Shown in pieces: positions 43,533-55,130 of a DNA stretch of 64,000 nucleotides (its first letter is position 1; each line of letters begins with the position of its first letter). A program made the position numbers and the translations under genes. The stretch lies in NCBI RefSeq assembly GCF_001984825.2, contig NZ_CP043318.1:4712001-4776000 (forward strand). Direction: 5' to 3'. The notes beneath the pieces are model-generated. The model worked only from the letters and a program-made list of their open reading frames with translations. It ran no database searches and was not told the origin of the DNA. This DNA comes from Enterobacter chengduensis (lineage in GTDB: Bacteria; Pseudomonadota; Gammaproteobacteria; Enterobacterales; Enterobacteriaceae).

Positions 43533-43641
43533 CTGCAGGCGGGTTAGTGCTTAGCGTCAGGTGCGCAGCAGGGCTTTACTGACGGGTTACGTAGCAGGAC
43601 ATGAGCCCCATATTGCTCTGCCGTAACCTGTTTCAGTCCCG

Positions 43642-43728
43642 TTAATCATCACCGTCGGGCTGGTCATACAGTTCCCAGAGCTTCAGGAGCAAACGGGAAA
43701 CAAGATATGTTACAAAAATGACGACCAT
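43642..43728 (-). CDS. Candidate 28-residue membrane protein
   Basis: A short minus-strand frame encodes MVVIFVTYLVSRLLLKLWEL and then YDQPDGDD: one hydrophobic segment and an acidic tail. A GGGAG sequence lies eight bases before the ATG. The 288 bases between the PcoE/SilE-like gene and the M23 peptidase gene contain no other visible gene. Small single-segment proteins like this are often missed, but chance cannot be excluded. Confidence 0.4.
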   Translation of the reverse strand: MVVIFVTYLVSRLLLKLWELYDQPDGDD

Positions 43729-43820
43729 CAACGGTGCTCCCGATTAACTGACAGATGACACGCCTCCTGAAAACCCCTAGCATACGCCGCAGTGTTCATG
43801 CTAACGGCGAATTCCAGTAA

Positions 43821-44558
43821 ATGTATTCTACCGATGTCGTAAAAGAAAATGCCTACCTTTCAGCCACCCGCTCGGGGCTGGAATCGAACGAGATCGCTAC
43901 TCTTCAGCGCTCCTTGCCTTCCCGGTTTAATCTGCGGCATTTGAAAAAAAATGAATCATTAAAACTCGTACTGCAAAAGAAAGCGGGAAAATCACGTGTC
44001 GTGGCCTATAAATTTACGTCCGGTTCATTTAATTACACGGCGTATCGTATATCAGATAAAAAGTTCTATAACCTTTCCGATACTTCCGGGAAAGGCAGTC
44101 TCGATTATCCGTTACCGGCCACAGCAAGACTCAGTTCGCCTTTCAATCCTGCAAGACTTAACCCGGTATCGGGAAAAGTGAGTCCCCATAATGGCATTGA
44201 TTATTCCATGCCCATGAACACGAAAATAGTCAGCGTCATCGACGGAAAAATCACCCGGGCCGAATACAACAGTACCATGGGATATTTTGTTGAAGTAACG
44301 GGAAAAGCCGGTGTTAAAACTCGCTATCTCCACCTCAATAAAATACTCGTTACTAAAGGGGCCAGGGTTACACGGGGAGGTGCTATTGCGTTATCCGGTA
44401 ACAGCGGACGTTCATCCGGTCCTCATCTGCATTACGAGCTGGTCATCAATAACAACCCTGTTAACTCTCTGGCGTTCCGGGCAGCGGCACCCGCTGATAA
44501 CAAACTCGAACAGCATGCCTTTGCGCATGCCAGAGACTACGAACGATACCTGGACTGA
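43821..44558 (+). CDS. M23-family (LytM) peptidase of the pco/sil island
   Basis: Protein of 245 residues with a C-terminal M23 metallopeptidase domain (about 100-215). The zinc ligands are visible: H123 and D127 in PHNGIDYSMP and H204 in GPHLHYEL, with H171 (YLHLN) as an additional active-site His. It resembles the C-terminal half of MepM-type peptidoglycan endopeptidases. It has no signal peptide or membrane anchor, and an in-frame TAA stands directly before the ATG, so the protein looks N-terminally shortened. A protein of this type is a regular member of pco/sil islands. Confidence 0.85.
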   Translation: MYSTDVVKENAYLSATRSGLESNEIATLQRSLPSRFNLRHLKKNESLKLVLQKKAGKSRVVAYKFTSGSFNYTAYRISDKKFYNLSDTSGKGSLDYPLPATARLSSPFNPARLNPVSGKVSPHNGIDYSMPMNTKIVSVIDGKITRAEYNSTMGYFVEVTGKAGVKTRYLHLNKILVTKGARVTRGGAIALSGNSGRSSGPHLHYELVINNNPVNSLAFRAAAPADNKLEQHAFAHARDYERYLD

Positions 44559-44591
44559 TAACGGGACCGCGACGCGGCCCCGTCTGCCGGA

Positions 44592-44789
44592 TTAATTTTT
44601 TTTATCGTTTTCACTTCCGTGATGTTGATGATCTCCATGCCCTCCGTGGCCGTGGAAAAGATGCATTAGCGGGCAGACCAGCAATAACAGATATGGCCAG
44701 TAACCTGCCACATGTGACCAGTGTTCGCGCAGGAGGGCAAATGCCGCGATCGCGGCGACAGCAATAAGCGCATAGGTGGTACTTTTCAT
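44592..44789 (-). CDS. DUF2933 small membrane protein
   Basis: Protein of 65 residues with one or two hydrophobic segments (ALIAVAAIAAFALL and YWPYLLLLVCPLMHLF) and a His-rich tail (HGHGGHGDHQHHGSEND) likely to bind metal. DUF2933 proteins often accompany copper and silver ATPases. It lies 40 bases downstream of silP in the same direction. Confidence 0.85.
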   Translation of the reverse strand: MKSTTYALIAVAAIAAFALLREHWSHVAGYWPYLLLLVCPLMHLFHGHGGHGDHQHHGSENDKKN

Positions 44790-44829
44790 ACTGGACTCCT
44801 TCTGTTCGTAACTGACCCTTCACTCAGTG

Positions 44830-47277
44830 TTATTTCCCGAGCCTGACACTTTTCAGACGCAACGCATTCACAATGACGCTGACGGAGGAAAGAGCCATGG
44901 CCGCCGCCGCAATAACTGGCGACAGCAGTATTCCATACACAGGATAAAGCAGACCTGCAGCCACAGGCACGCCAAGTGCGTTGTAGATAAATGCAAAAAA
45001 CAGATTCTGACGGATATTTTTCATGGTGATCTCTGACAGATGACGGGCCCTGTTCAGTATCATCAAGTCGCCTTTGAGAAGGGTGACTCCGGCACTTTCA
45101 ATTGCCACATCTGTACCCGTTCCCATGGCTATACCCACGTCAGCCGCTGCCAGCGCCGGGGCATCATTCACACCGTCTCCGGCCATCGCAACCACATGGC
45201 CAGACTCTTTCAGTCGGGTTATCACTGCTTTTTTGCCATCCGGCAGAATTCCGGCTTCAACCTCATCTATTCCCAGTTTCCGTGCGACTGCTTCAGCAGT
45301 AAGCTGGTTATCCCCGGTGAGCATAACGATGCGGATCCCCGCCTGACGCAAAGCTTTAAGCGCATCCGGCGTGGTTGTTTTCACGGGATCCGAGATAGCT
45401 ATCAGGCCTGCAAGGTCCCCGTCTGTGGCCACATAGATAACGGTAGCGCCTTCCATCCGCAACGTATCCGCAACGGCCTTTTGATTATCAATAACTATAC
45501 TGTTTTCCTGCATAGCCAGTTCATTACCAATAACAACCCGTTGACCTTCGACATCGCCTGAGACACCTTTACCCGACGGTGCATCGAAATGAGTGACTGC
45601 GGGTATTGCGATCCCCTTTTCCTGTGCTGCTTTAACTACTGCCATACCCAGCGGATGCTGCGAGCCTTTTTCCACTGCGGCTGTTACACGCAAAAGAGAT
45701 GTTTCCCCACCCGGATTGAGACTGATAATCCCTGTCACCGTAGGCGAACCTTCCGTGAGCGTGCCTGTTTTGTCGACAACCAGCGTGTCCACTTTTTCAA
45801 GACGCTCAAGGGCTTCGGCATTCCTGATTAACACCCCGGCCTGGGCTCCTTTGCCCACCCCCACCATTATCGACATCGGCGTGGCCAGCCCCAGCGCGCA
45901 GGGACAGGCAATAATCAGGACCGACACAGCCGCAATGAGACCGTGCGCCATCCTGGGCTCGGGCCCCCAGACAGACCAGATCACGAAAGCAACAACCGCG
46001 ATAAGTATCACCAGAGGAACAAACCAGCCTGAAACGCTGTCAGCCATTCTCTGGATGGGGGCACGCGAACGCTGTGCATCAGCGACCATCTGAACAATTC
46101 GTGAGAGCATTGTTTCATCACCGACTTTCTCTGCACGGATGATGAGACTCCCTGTCTGATTAATGGTCCCCCCGATGACAGGGTCACCCTCCGTTTTGGT
46201 AACCGGCATAGATTCCCCGGTCACCATCGATTCATCAACGGTTGTTTTGCCTTCGATCACGATACCGTCGACCGGAATACTCTCTCCAGGTCTGATGCGG
46301 AGCTTATCGCCAGGCAGGACATCTTCCGCATTAATATCCGTTTCATGACCGTCATGATCCAGCCGTCTGGCGGTTTTGGGGGCAAGGTTCAGAAGCGCAG
46401 TAATGGCGCCTGAGGTTTGTTCCCGTGCCCGCAGCTCAAGAACCTGTCCCAGCAGAACAAGCACCGTAATAACTGCTGCGGCTTCAAAATAAACGGCCAC
46501 CAGGCCATCCATGTTTCTGAACGATGCAGGAAACCAGGAGGGGAAGACGGTTGCAATGACGCTGTAAACCCAGGCTACGCCGGTCCCCATTGCAACAAGG
46601 GTAAACATATTCAGGGAGCGGTTACGTAACGACATTCCGGCCCGGGCGAAGAATGGCCAGCCACACCACAACACGACAGGGGAGGCCAGAAGCAGCTGCA
46701 GCCATGTGTTGTACTGTGGCGGTACTGTATTCCTCAACTCGGGAAACAGATGAGATCCCATTTCGAGTACCAGAACCGGAAACGCCAGCAACAACCCCAG
46801 CCAGAAGCGTCTTGTCATGTCGTGAAGTTCATCACTCGGCCCCGTGGATGCCGTAGCTACGAGCGGCTCCAGTGCCATTCCACAGACAGGACAGCTTCCG
46901 GGACCACTGCGGCGTATCTCCGGGTGCATCGGACATGTCCACACACCTTCAGAATTCTCTTTTTCCGCCTGGTGGTGAGGCTGTTTTATCTGATCAGGGC
47001 TGACTTCGTGATGATCGTGGTGATGGTGATGGGAATGTTCACTGGCATCTTCGGTAAGATAACGATCGGGATGGGCTTTAAATTTACTCTCACAGCTGGC
47101 GGAGCAGAAATAAAGTTGATGGTCCTGGTATCGAATGCTGCTGTGCGCCCTGTCGGGCAGGATGGCCATCCCGCACACGGGATCTCTCACCTTATGCAAT
47201 ACGTGGCCCTCGTCCGGGGATAATGTCTGCTCAGAAGCAGTCTGGTTGTTGTGTTGCACTGCATTGTCATTTTTCAC
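44830..47277 (-). CDS. silP: SilP, silver/copper P1B-type ATPase
   Basis: Heavy-metal exporting ATPase of 815 residues. The N-terminus has a YHS-type metal domain ([14 protein letters not shown]...CSASCESKF), a His-rich linker ([11 protein letters not shown]) and a second metal module ([20 protein letters not shown]). Core motifs are TGES, the transmembrane metal site [10 protein letters not shown], the phosphorylated DKTGTLTEG, and [11 protein letters not shown]. It pumps Ag(I)/Cu(I) from cytoplasm to periplasm, where SilCBA takes over. It is downstream of the DUF411 gene. Confidence 0.96.
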   Translation of the reverse strand: MKNDNAVQHNNQTASEQTLSPDEGHVLHKVRDPVCGMAILPDRAHSSIRYQDHQLYFCSASCESKFKAHPDRYLTEDASEHSHHHHHDHHEVSPDQIKQPHHQAEKENSEGVWTCPMHPEIRRSGPGSCPVCGMALEPLVATASTGPSDELHDMTRRFWLGLLLAFPVLVLEMGSHLFPELRNTVPPQYNTWLQLLLASPVVLWCGWPFFARAGMSLRNRSLNMFTLVAMGTGVAWVYSVIATVFPSWFPASFRNMDGLVAVYFEAAAVITVLVLLGQVLELRAREQTSGAITALLNLAPKTARRLDHDGHETDINAEDVLPGDKLRIRPGESIPVDGIVIEGKTTVDESMVTGESMPVTKTEGDPVIGGTINQTGSLIIRAEKVGDETMLSRIVQMVADAQRSRAPIQRMADSVSGWFVPLVILIAVVAFVIWSVWGPEPRMAHGLIAAVSVLIIACPCALGLATPMSIMVGVGKGAQAGVLIRNAEALERLEKVDTLVVDKTGTLTEGSPTVTGIISLNPGGETSLLRVTAAVEKGSQHPLGMAVVKAAQEKGIAIPAVTHFDAPSGKGVSGDVEGQRVVIGNELAMQENSIVIDNQKAVADTLRMEGATVIYVATDGDLAGLIAISDPVKTTTPDALKALRQAGIRIVMLTGDNQLTAEAVARKLGIDEVEAGILPDGKKAVITRLKESGHVVAMAGDGVNDAPALAAADVGIAMGTGTDVAIESAGVTLLKGDLMILNRARHLSEITMKNIRQNLFFAFIYNALGVPVAAGLLYPVYGILLSPVIAAAAMALSSVSVIVNALRLKSVRLGK

Positions 47278-47403
47278 AGTAACTCTCCTTATGCATACCG
47301 AAGCATCTTCTGTCTTCAGGGTATGTCATGGATGCGATTACCACGAATATCGCCGGCACAGGAGTGCCTGCTACCGGCGTCCCGTTATCAGCCGTTCCGC
47401 TGA

Positions 47404-47844
47404 CTATTCGATTCGCTGGAAGACTTTTTTACTTCCATCCGGTGAGAATGCGATAACATCGTAAGCCTCTTTTCGGGCTCCCATCTCCATTCCAGGACTT
47501 CCTGCTGGCATACCGGGGGTGGCGAGACCGTATATACCTGAACCAGACTGCATTGCCTTATGTATCGTTGTCGCAGGCACATGGCCTTCAATGATCAAAT
47601 CACCGGCAACCGCGGTATGACAACTTCGCAGTCCTGCAGGAATAGCATGCTTTTCTTTCAGGGCTGACAGCGCCTGATCATTCATGACGTGAGTTCGTAC
47701 TTCAAACCCGTCTTTTTCCATCGCCTTGCCCCACAGAGAACAACAGCCACAGTTTTCAGATTTGTACATATCAATCACTTTTTCACTCGCCATCGCGGGC
47801 AGTGAAAGGCCGAGAGCCAGCGCCATCAGAACCACTTTTTTCAT
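47404..47844 (-). CDS. DUF411 periplasmic metal-binding protein (CopG/SilG type)
   Basis: Secreted protein of 146 residues. The signal peptide MKKVVLMALALGLSLPAMA precedes a DUF411 domain. The thioredoxin-like CGCC motif (SENCGCCSLWGKAMEKDG) and a distal conserved Cys/His (GLRSCHTAVAGDLIIEGHVP) are probable Cu/Ag ligands. It sits between silA and silP, the position of silG/copG in known islands. The second Met is chosen as start from the signal-peptide shape. Confidence 0.88.
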   Translation of the reverse strand: MKKVVLMALALGLSLPAMASEKVIDMYKSENCGCCSLWGKAMEKDGFEVRTHVMNDQALSALKEKHAIPAGLRSCHTAVAGDLIIEGHVPATTIHKAMQSGSGIYGLATPGMPAGSPGMEMGARKEAYDVIAFSPDGSKKVFQRIE

Positions 47845-47930
47845 ACTCACCTCTGTATATTATCGATTTAAACCCTGACGTCAGGGTGAATCAGTAAAGA
47901 AGGACACCCACAGGGGGTGCCCTTTCAGGT

Positions 47931-50900
47931 TCAGGACACGCTTTTTTTATGTCTGCGCAGCCAGATTAATTTGTAGGCGGCAGGAATAATGAACAGGGAC
48001 AGCAGCGGAGCCGTGATCATCCCACCAATCATGGGTGCCGCGATACGGCTCATGACTTCTGAACCTGCACCGGTTCCCCAGAGTATTGGCAGCAGACCCG
48101 CAATGATCACCGCCACGGTCATGGCTTTCGGCCGGACACGCAGTACGGCACCATGATAGAGGGCTTCATCAAGGCCTTCCGGTGTGAACGTCTCTTTACG
48201 GGACAATTCCGGGTGCGCTTCAATGGCATGACGCAGATACATCAGCATGACCACGCCAAACTCTGCTGCCACCCCGGCCAGAGCGATAAACCCCGTTCCG
48301 GTTGCGACAGACATATGGAAGCCCTGCCAGTACAGGAACCATATCCCGCCAACCAGGGCGAACGGCAGGCTCATCAGGATCAGCAGGGCTTCATCAACCC
48401 GGCGGAATGCCAGATACAACAGGATGAAGATGATCATCACCGTCATCGGCACCATCAGCTTCAGTTTCTTGTTGGCATGCTCAAGCAGTTCAAACTGTCC
48501 GGAGAATGACACGCTGGTACCCGGTCTCAGTTTCACTTTCTGACTGATCGCCGTTTTAATGTCATTAACCACCGACACCATATCCCTGCCGCGCGCGTCA
48601 ATGTAAATCCAGCTGGCTGGACGGGCATTTTCCGTTTTCAGCATAGTCGGCCCGGAAACGACCTTAATATCCGCAACATCGCCCAGCGTGATCTGCTGCT
48701 TCATCGGGGTCAGGATCGGCATCTGTTTCAGGGCCTGCGGGCTGTTCCGGTAATCCTGCGGATAGCGGATATTAATCGGGTACCGGGCCACGCCTTCAAC
48801 CGTTTCCCCTACCGTCGCGCCGCCGATGGCTGATGAGATGAACAGCTGCACATCGCCCACCGTCATTCCGTAGCGGGAGGCTTTTTCCCGGTTGATATCC
48901 ACATCAATGTAGCGCCCGCCTTCCAGTCGCTCTGCGAGAGCAGACACTACGCCGGGTACGGTTTTGGCGACCGCTTCGATACTCTGCGCCGTTGCATCGA
49001 TATCGGACAGAACCGTTCCGGACACCTTGATACCTATCGGGCTTTTGATCCCGGTTGAGAGCATATCAATACGGTTACGGATTGGCGGCACCCAGAGGTT
49101 TGCCAGCCCCGGTAAACGGACGGTCCTGTCGAGTTCTTCAATAATCTTGTCAATCGTCATGCCTGGACGCCACTGATCCTCAGGTTTGAGCTGGATCGTG
49201 GTTTCAACCATTTCGAGCGGTGCGGAATCCGTGGCGGTCTCTGCTTTACCGGTCTTGCCAAATACAGAGGCCACTTCAGGAACGCTTTTGATTAACTTGT
49301 CCGTCGTCTGCAGGAGCGCTGCAGCTTCAGCCGGAGAGACACCCGGCAGGGTCGACGGCATATACAACAGGTCGCCCTCGTTAATCTTCGGCAGAAACTC
49401 ACCGCCCACCTGGCTCAGCGGCCAGATAACGGTGAAAATGGACAAGGCCGCAACCAGCAGGGTTGTTTTTGGCCAGTGGAGAACCCGCAACAGCAATGGA
49501 TGATACGCTTTGATCAGTACCCGGTTCAGGGGGTTACTGGTCTCTGCAGGAATTTTCCCCCGGATCCAGAATCCCATCAGAATCGGAATGACGATGATGG
49601 CCAGCGCGGCCGCGCCCGCCATGGAGTACGTTTTCGTGAATGCCAGCGGGCCAAACAGACGTCCTTCCTGACCTTCCAGGGTAAAGATAGGAATAAAGGA
49701 CAGGGTGATGATCAGCAGGCTGATAAACAGTGCGGGTCCCACTTCAACGGAGGCATCGGTAATCACCTTCCAGCGGGTGGCGTTGTCAATCTGCTCACCC
49801 GGATGCTGATGATCCCACTCCTCAAGCCGCTTATGCGCATTCTCAATCATCACAATGGCGGCATCCACCATCGCACCGACGGCAATCGCTATCCCTCCCA
49901 GCGACATGATATTGGCGTTCAGTCCCTGGAAGTGCATGACGATAAAGGCGATACACAGACCAAGCGGCAGAGAGATAATCGCCACCAGGGCAGAACGTAC
50001 GTGCCACAGGAACAGGGCACAGACGATGGCCACCACGATAAACTCTTCCAGAAGTTTGGAACTGAGGTTATCAATCGCCCGGTCGATGAGCTGGCTGCGA
50101 TCGTAGGTGGTCACGATTTCAACGCCTTCCGGCAGGCTGGCCTTCAGCGTCTCAAGTTTATCCCTCACTGCCGTGATAACGTCGCGTGCATTTTTACCCG
50201 ACCGCAGGATCACCACGCCGCCAGCGACTTCGCCCTGGCCGTTCAGCTCGGCAATACCACGCCGCATTTCAGGCCCGGTCTGCACGCGGGCAACATCCCG
50301 CAGATAAACCGGCACGCCGTTCTCGCCTGTTTTCAGGACGATGTTATTAAAATCATCAATGCTCTGAAGATAACCGCTGGCACGGACCATATACTCAGCT
50401 TCGGCCATTTCAACGGATGAGCCACCGGCCTCCTGGTTAGACGATTCAAGGGCCTGTTTCACTTCGGGCAGGCTGATACCATACTGAGACAATTTTACCG
50501 GATTGACCTGAATCTGGTACTGTTTCACCACGCCGCCAACCGAAGCGACCTCAGCCACGTTCGGGATGGTTTTCAGCTCAAATTTCAGGAACCAGTCCTG
50601 CAGAGAACGCAGTTCTGAAAGGTCGTGTTTTCCGCTGCGATCGACAAGGGCATATTCAAATATCCAGCCCACCCCCGTGGCGTCCGGACCGATTTCAGAA
50701 CTCACACCGGCGGGCAGTTTTCCCTGTACCTGGTTCAGGTACTCCAGCACGCGGGAACGGGCCCAGTACAGATCGGTGCCGTCTTCAAAAATGACATACA
50801 CATACGAATCACCGAACTGTGAAAAACCACGCACGGTTTTTGCGCCAGGCACGGACAGCATGGTGGTGGTAAGTGGATAGGTGACCTGGTTTTCTACAAT

Positions 50901-51077
50901 CTGCGGGGCCTGGCCGGGATAGCTGGTTTTGATAATGACCTGCACATCTGACAGGTCAGGCAAGGCATCGACAGGCGTGTTAATAATCGTCCATGTGCCC
51001 CAGATGCTGAGAAACAGGGCCCCCATCATGACCAGGAAACGGTTGGCGACAGAGCGCCGGATAATCCATTCAATCAT
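47931..51077 (-). CDS. silA: SilA, RND silver/copper efflux pump
   Basis: Heavy-metal RND transporter of 1048 residues. Twelve membrane segments surround two large periplasmic loops. Proton-relay acidic residues lie in segment 4 ([22 protein letters not shown]) and conserved Met residues of the CusA-type metal path occur in the second loop. It is the inner-membrane engine of SilCBA, which exports Ag(I)/Cu(I) from periplasm to outside using the proton gradient. It lies ten bases after silB. Confidence 0.97.
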   Translation of the reverse strand: MIEWIIRRSVANRFLVMMGALFLSIWGTWTIINTPVDALPDLSDVQVIIKTSYPGQAPQIVENQVTYPLTTTMLSVPGAKTVRGFSQFGDSYVYVIFEDGTDLYWARSRVLEYLNQVQGKLPAGVSSEIGPDATGVGWIFEYALVDRSGKHDLSELRSLQDWFLKFELKTIPNVAEVASVGGVVKQYQIQVNPVKLSQYGISLPEVKQALESSNQEAGGSSVEMAEAEYMVRASGYLQSIDDFNNIVLKTGENGVPVYLRDVARVQTGPEMRRGIAELNGQGEVAGGVVILRSGKNARDVITAVRDKLETLKASLPEGVEIVTTYDRSQLIDRAIDNLSSKLLEEFIVVAIVCALFLWHVRSALVAIISLPLGLCIAFIVMHFQGLNANIMSLGGIAIAVGAMVDAAIVMIENAHKRLEEWDHQHPGEQIDNATRWKVITDASVEVGPALFISLLIITLSFIPIFTLEGQEGRLFGPLAFTKTYSMAGAAALAIIVIPILMGFWIRGKIPAETSNPLNRVLIKAYHPLLLRVLHWPKTTLLVAALSIFTVIWPLSQVGGEFLPKINEGDLLYMPSTLPGVSPAEAAALLQTTDKLIKSVPEVASVFGKTGKAETATDSAPLEMVETTIQLKPEDQWRPGMTIDKIIEELDRTVRLPGLANLWVPPIRNRIDMLSTGIKSPIGIKVSGTVLSDIDATAQSIEAVAKTVPGVVSALAERLEGGRYIDVDINREKASRYGMTVGDVQLFISSAIGGATVGETVEGVARYPINIRYPQDYRNSPQALKQMPILTPMKQQITLGDVADIKVVSGPTMLKTENARPASWIYIDARGRDMVSVVNDIKTAISQKVKLRPGTSVSFSGQFELLEHANKKLKLMVPMTVMIIFILLYLAFRRVDEALLILMSLPFALVGGIWFLYWQGFHMSVATGTGFIALAGVAAEFGVVMLMYLRHAIEAHPELSRKETFTPEGLDEALYHGAVLRVRPKAMTVAVIIAGLLPILWGTGAGSEVMSRIAAPMIGGMITAPLLSLFIIPAAYKLIWLRRHKKSVS

Positions 51078-51087
51078 CGTCGTCTCC

Positions 51088-52380
51088 TCAGTGCCCTGAA
51101 TGCATATTTACAGGCTGGTCAGACATTGCTGGCATACTGCTTTCTGTTTTTTCAGGGTGGCGCATACGTTCCAGTGCGCCCGTAATATTGGCTTCAGAGT
51201 CAATGAGGAACAGGCCACTGACCACCACGGTATCGCCTTCATTCAGGCCGGAGCCGATGCCGGACTGTTGCTGTGACTCATGCAGAACGTGGATCTGTTT
51301 CGGCACAAACTTGCCTTCATCATCAACAGTAATCACGCGCTGTTCTTTGCCGGTATCGATAACGGCCTGGCTTGGTATCAGCAGCATCTCCTGGCTTCTG
51401 GTATTCAGTTTCAGATAGGCATTCATGCCCGGCTTGAGAAACTCATCCTTATTAGAAACCTGGAGACGGACCTGAAGCGTACGGGTTGTCTGATCCACGC
51501 TGGGAAGAATATTCCATTTTTCGACATGGAATGTTTTATCCGGATAAGCCGGTACCGAAATTTCAAACTGCGACGTATCTTTCAGCAGATAGGCGATAGA
51601 TTCTGGCACTGCAGCGCTGATCCAGACCGGGTCCATTCCCTGAATCTGAGCCACCACCTTATCTTTCGAAATATTCATGCCGGTGCGCAGGTCAAATGCA
51701 GTAATGACACCATCAATAGGTGCTTTAATGGTAAAACGGGTCTGAATGCTCCGGGTAGAACGCAGTCTCTGAATATCCTCTTCCGGCATACCTGCCAGGC
51801 GAAGCCGTTCCAGAACGCCTTTAATTTGCGTGGAAGTACCACCGGTGCTGGATAACAGAAGGAATTCACTCTGTGCTTCCACCCAGTCCGGAATGGTAAT
51901 ATCGATAAGTGGCGTCCCCTTCTTCACATGATCGCCAATCGTCATGGGGTAGACTTTTTCGACAAACCCGTCAGAACGCGCCTGCACAATAACAAACTGA
52001 TACTCGTTATAGCTGACATTAGCCGGGATTGTCTGAGAATAATTCAGCATTCCTCGCGTGACTTTTTGCGTTTTTAATCCCAGATTCTGAACCTGGGTTG
52101 GGTCGATACGGATCCCGCCACTGCTTTTATCGCCACTGTCATCAGCATATTTTGGCACCAGGTCCATATCCATAAAGGGCGATTTTCCGGGTTTATCAAA
52201 TTTGGTATCCGGTTTCATTGGGTCATACCAGAAAAGCACCTTTCGTTCCGGTGCCTTTTGTTCTGTTTTTTCTGTCTTTTGTGCTGAGTTTACATACTGC
52301 CAGGCAGTAACCGATATCAGCCCCCCTGCTATGAGGCTGCTGATAATTATTGCAGCATATTTTATCTTTAAAGAAGCCAT
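51088..52380 (-). CDS. silB: SilB, periplasmic adaptor of the silver efflux pump
   Basis: Membrane-fusion protein of 430 residues (HlyD/CusB family). An N-terminal membrane segment ([19 protein letters not shown]) precedes a metal-binding start of the mature chain, then barrel-sandwich, helical hairpin and beta-barrel domains. The [20 protein letters not shown] and MDMDLVPKY elements are typical of heavy-metal adaptors. A His/Met-rich C-terminus ([15 protein letters not shown]) follows. It bridges SilA and SilC and receives metal from SilF. Confidence 0.96.
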   Translation of the reverse strand: MASLKIKYAAIIISSLIAGGLISVTAWQYVNSAQKTEKTEQKAPERKVLFWYDPMKPDTKFDKPGKSPFMDMDLVPKYADDSGDKSSGGIRIDPTQVQNLGLKTQKVTRGMLNYSQTIPANVSYNEYQFVIVQARSDGFVEKVYPMTIGDHVKKGTPLIDITIPDWVEAQSEFLLLSSTGGTSTQIKGVLERLRLAGMPEEDIQRLRSTRSIQTRFTIKAPIDGVITAFDLRTGMNISKDKVVAQIQGMDPVWISAAVPESIAYLLKDTSQFEISVPAYPDKTFHVEKWNILPSVDQTTRTLQVRLQVSNKDEFLKPGMNAYLKLNTRSQEMLLIPSQAVIDTGKEQRVITVDDEGKFVPKQIHVLHESQQQSGIGSGLNEGDTVVVSGLFLIDSEANITGALERMRHPEKTESSMPAMSDQPVNMHSGH

Positions 52381-52493
52381 ACAATTTTCCGCTAAAAAAT
52401 CAAAACACCTGGCATATGCGCCTGACGGTTAACTCACACATATACCTATGTGAATGTACAGGCGCACAGGATGTAATCGCTCCGGACAGCCAA

Positions 52494-52847
52494 TCAGGAC
52501 TGCGTCACGTTAATGCTTTTGAGTAAGGAGATATTGCCCTGCTGAATAAACGAGAAATCGACATGGTTGCCTGTTTTCAGGGCATTAATAGCATCGTCTG
52601 CATTAACAAAAGTAAAGCGCATGGTCATTGCAGGCCAGCCCACCGCTGGAATTGCTTCATGCGAAATGGTGATTTTCTTAGTATTCATATCAATGTCTTT
52701 AACGACACCGGTGCCCTTGATAACTTGCTGTACCGAAGCATCACTGGCAGTATTCATATCGCCATGCTGATGTGTTTCAGCATGAAGACCGGCAGAAAAC
52801 ATGACAGAGAAGGCACCAAATAAAACGGCTTTAAGTGAATTACGCAT
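52494..52847 (-). CDS. silF: SilF, periplasmic silver/copper chaperone
   Basis: CusF-type chaperone of 117 residues with a signal peptide ending at FSAGLHA. The OB-fold domain contains the metal ligands: His in KITISHEAIPAVGWPAMTMRF, the cation-pi Trp in the same stretch, and two Met. It delivers Ag(I)/Cu(I) to SilB. It lies between silC and silB in silCFBA. Confidence 0.96.
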   Translation of the reverse strand: MRNSLKAVLFGAFSVMFSAGLHAETHQHGDMNTASDASVQQVIKGTGVVKDIDMNTKKITISHEAIPAVGWPAMTMRFTFVNADDAINALKTGNHVDFSFIQQGNISLLKSINVTQS

Positions 52848-52874
52848 TTTAATTTCCTGATTAATTAAATAAAT

Positions 52875-54260
52875 TTACTCTACCCAACCGCCACCCAGCG
52901 CGGTAAACAGATTAATTTCGTTAACCTGCCGGGAATAGGTAAGATCGAGAATGGTTTGCTGGGTAGCGAAGAGGGAACGTTCTGCATCCAGCACTTCGAT
53001 GTAACTGACAGCACCACTTGCATACAATCCTCTGGCACGCTGGAGAGTTATCTGAAGTGAATCAAGATAACGCTGCTGTGACTCAAGTTGCTGGCTAAGG
53101 CTGTCGCGCAGCGCAAGCGTGTCGGAAACATCCTTAAAGGCTGACTGAATTTTTTGTTCGTAATTAACCACCGACTGTTGCTGGCGAATTTCAGCCAGCT
53201 TCAGATTGGCTTTATTCCTGCCAGCATTAAATATAGGAATTTCAATTTTAGGGATAAAATTCCACATTCCACTTCCTGACGTAAACAGGCTGGACAGCTC
53301 CGTACTGCTTGCGGAAAGACCACTGGTCAGGGTAATTGAGGGGAAAAAGGCCGCTCGCGCTGCGCCAATATTGGCATCAGCCGCTTTCAGCTGATATTCC
53401 GCTTCCATAATATCCGGTCGCTGCAGCAAAATTTGTGAAGACAGATTTGGTGGCAATTTTACTGGGGCTATCTCCCCGCCTTTCATCCCTTTTTCTGACG
53501 GAAGTGCGCGGTACGTTCCCAGCACCAGTTGCAGGGCATTGTTTGCCTGAGCCAGATCGCCTTCTCGTTTGGCTATTTCGGCGCGGGTACTTTCGATTTG
53601 TCCTCGCGCCTGTTCAAGTGCCAGAACGTTCGTACTCCCGGTCACGAGCTGCTGCTCAACGAAAGCATAGGACTGTTGATAATTTTTCAGCGTTTCCCGC
53701 GCAATACGAAGTTGTTCGTACGCCAGTTGCTGGCTGAAATAGCTTTGTGAAACGTTGGATACCAGCAGGATGTGTACGGCCCGACGGGCTTCTTCGCTGG
53801 CAAAGTAGTTCTGGCGATCAGCATCACTCATGTTCTTAAGTTTGCCGAAAAAATCGAGCTCATAGCTGAGCTCCAGTCTCGCGTCGTACTCCTGTGTGGT
53901 CGGCTTGTCACCTTTCAGACCACCGCTGTATGTTATCCCGGATGAGGCATTCAGCTGGGGATAACGATCTGCATCCGTGACGTTGAACTGGGCTCGGGCC
54001 TCTTCAACCTTCAGGGCAGCCATTCTCAAATCACGGTTATTAGTCAGAGCTTCACCGATCAACCGGGTAACCTGGGGATCGACAAAAAAGTTACGCCAGC
54101 CCGTATCCTGATAGCCATTTACCGCTGGCGTCAGGCTGTTATGGGACAGTGAAAACTGCTGGGGTACCGGTGCTGCGGGCCGCTGATATTCAGGCGCAAG
54201 CGACACGCAGCCTGCCAGGATGAATATCGTGCTAATGCTGAGTAATTTTAATTTGAACAT
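52875..54260 (-). CDS. silC: SilC, outer-membrane factor of the silver efflux pump
   Basis: TolC-like outer-membrane lipoprotein of 461 residues. The signal peptide ends in the lipobox ILAGCVSLAPEYQRP. Two outer-membrane efflux repeats (about 60-255 and 270-455) form the channel. It completes SilCBA. The start MFKLKLLSIS is chosen because it gives the signal peptide and the known SilC length; the open frame runs 101 codons further upstream into the control region but is not coding-like. It is divergent from silR. Confidence 0.95.
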   Translation of the reverse strand: MFKLKLLSISTIFILAGCVSLAPEYQRPAAPVPQQFSLSHNSLTPAVNGYQDTGWRNFFVDPQVTRLIGEALTNNRDLRMAALKVEEARAQFNVTDADRYPQLNASSGITYSGGLKGDKPTTQEYDARLELSYELDFFGKLKNMSDADRQNYFASEEARRAVHILLVSNVSQSYFSQQLAYEQLRIARETLKNYQQSYAFVEQQLVTGSTNVLALEQARGQIESTRAEIAKREGDLAQANNALQLVLGTYRALPSEKGMKGGEIAPVKLPPNLSSQILLQRPDIMEAEYQLKAADANIGAARAAFFPSITLTSGLSASSTELSSLFTSGSGMWNFIPKIEIPIFNAGRNKANLKLAEIRQQQSVVNYEQKIQSAFKDVSDTLALRDSLSQQLESQQRYLDSLQITLQRARGLYASGAVSYIEVLDAERSLFATQQTILDLTYSRQVNEINLFTALGGGWVE

Positions 54261-54362
54261 AACGCTTCTCGTCCAGGCAGACCTGGTAAATGGTTCAAAT
54301 GAAGTCCAGAGTATTGATAGGGGTACTTTACCTAACGCTCTCTGTTTGCCGGGTGACAGGAT

Positions 54363-54380
54363 AATGACAATGTTGTCATT
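54363..54380. promoter_or_regulatory. Copper/silver box between silC and silR
   Basis: AATGACAA-TG-TTGTCATT is a perfect 8+8 palindrome of the CusR/SilR box type. It lies 70 bases before silR and 103 bases before silC, so one site can serve both divergent promoters. Confidence 0.88.
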
Positions 54381-54449
54381 TTTGCTGTAATCCGTTGATA
54401 ACGATCGTGGGCGCAATAGAATGACATTAGCAGCCAGCCGGGGAGCAAG

Positions 54450-55130
54450 ATGAAAATATTGATCGTCGAAGACGAAATTAAAACAGGTGAATATCTCAGC
54501 AAAGGGCTTACAGAGGCAGGGTTCGTAGTGGATCACGCTGATAATGGTCTTACCGGATATCATCTCGCCATGACAGCCGAGTATGATTTAGTCATTCTGG
54601 ATATCATGCTACCTGATGTGAACGGCTGGGATATCATCCGCATGCTGCGCACTGCCGGAAAGGGTATGCCGGTCTTACTGCTGACAGCCCTCGGCACGAT
54701 CGAACATAGGGTCAAAGGACTGGAACTGGGTGCGGACGATTATCTGGTTAAACCCTTTGCGTTTGCCGAACTGCTCGCCCGGGTGAGAACCCTTCTGAGG
54801 CGGGGAAACACGATGATCACGGAAAGCCAGTTTAAGGTGGCTGACCTCTCGATTGATCTCGTATCCAGAAAAGTCAGTCGCGCCGGAAACCGCATTGTGC
54901 TCACCAGTAAAGAGTTCAGCCTGCTGGAATTCTTCATTCGCCATCAGGGAGAGGTTCTTCCCCGCTCCCTGATTGCCTCTCAGGTCTGGGACATGAATTT
55001 TGACAGCGACACTAATGCGATCGATGTCGCAGTAAAGCGACTCCGCGCTAAAATAGACAACGATTACGAGACAAAGCTGATCCAGACAGTCCGGGGCGTG
55101 GGCTACATGCTGGAGGTCCCGGATGCATAG
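54450..55130 (+). CDS. silR: SilR, silver-responsive regulator
   Basis: OmpR/PhoB-type response regulator of 226 residues. The receiver domain has the phosphorylated Asp in [17 protein letters not shown] and Lys in LVKPFAF. The C-terminal winged helix contains [20 protein letters not shown]. It is close to CusR and is expected to bind the TGACAA-type boxes at 36607, 54363 and 56612. It overlaps silS by eight bases. Confidence 0.96.
   Translation: MKILIVEDEIKTGEYLSKGLTEAGFVVDHADNGLTGYHLAMTAEYDLVILDIMLPDVNGWDIIRMLRTAGKGMPVLLLTALGTIEHRVKGLELGADDYLVKPFAFAELLARVRTLLRRGNTMITESQFKVADLSIDLVSRKVSRAGNRIVLTSKEFSLLEFFIRHQGEVLPRSLIASQVWDMNFDSDTNAIDVAVKRLRAKIDNDYETKLIQTVRGVGYMLEVPDA

Noticed and set aside
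52875..54563. Long version of SilC (562 residues)
   Set aside because: The extra 101 codons cross the silC/silR control region with its copper box and lack a signal peptide; the start at 54260 gives a lipoprotein signal and known length.
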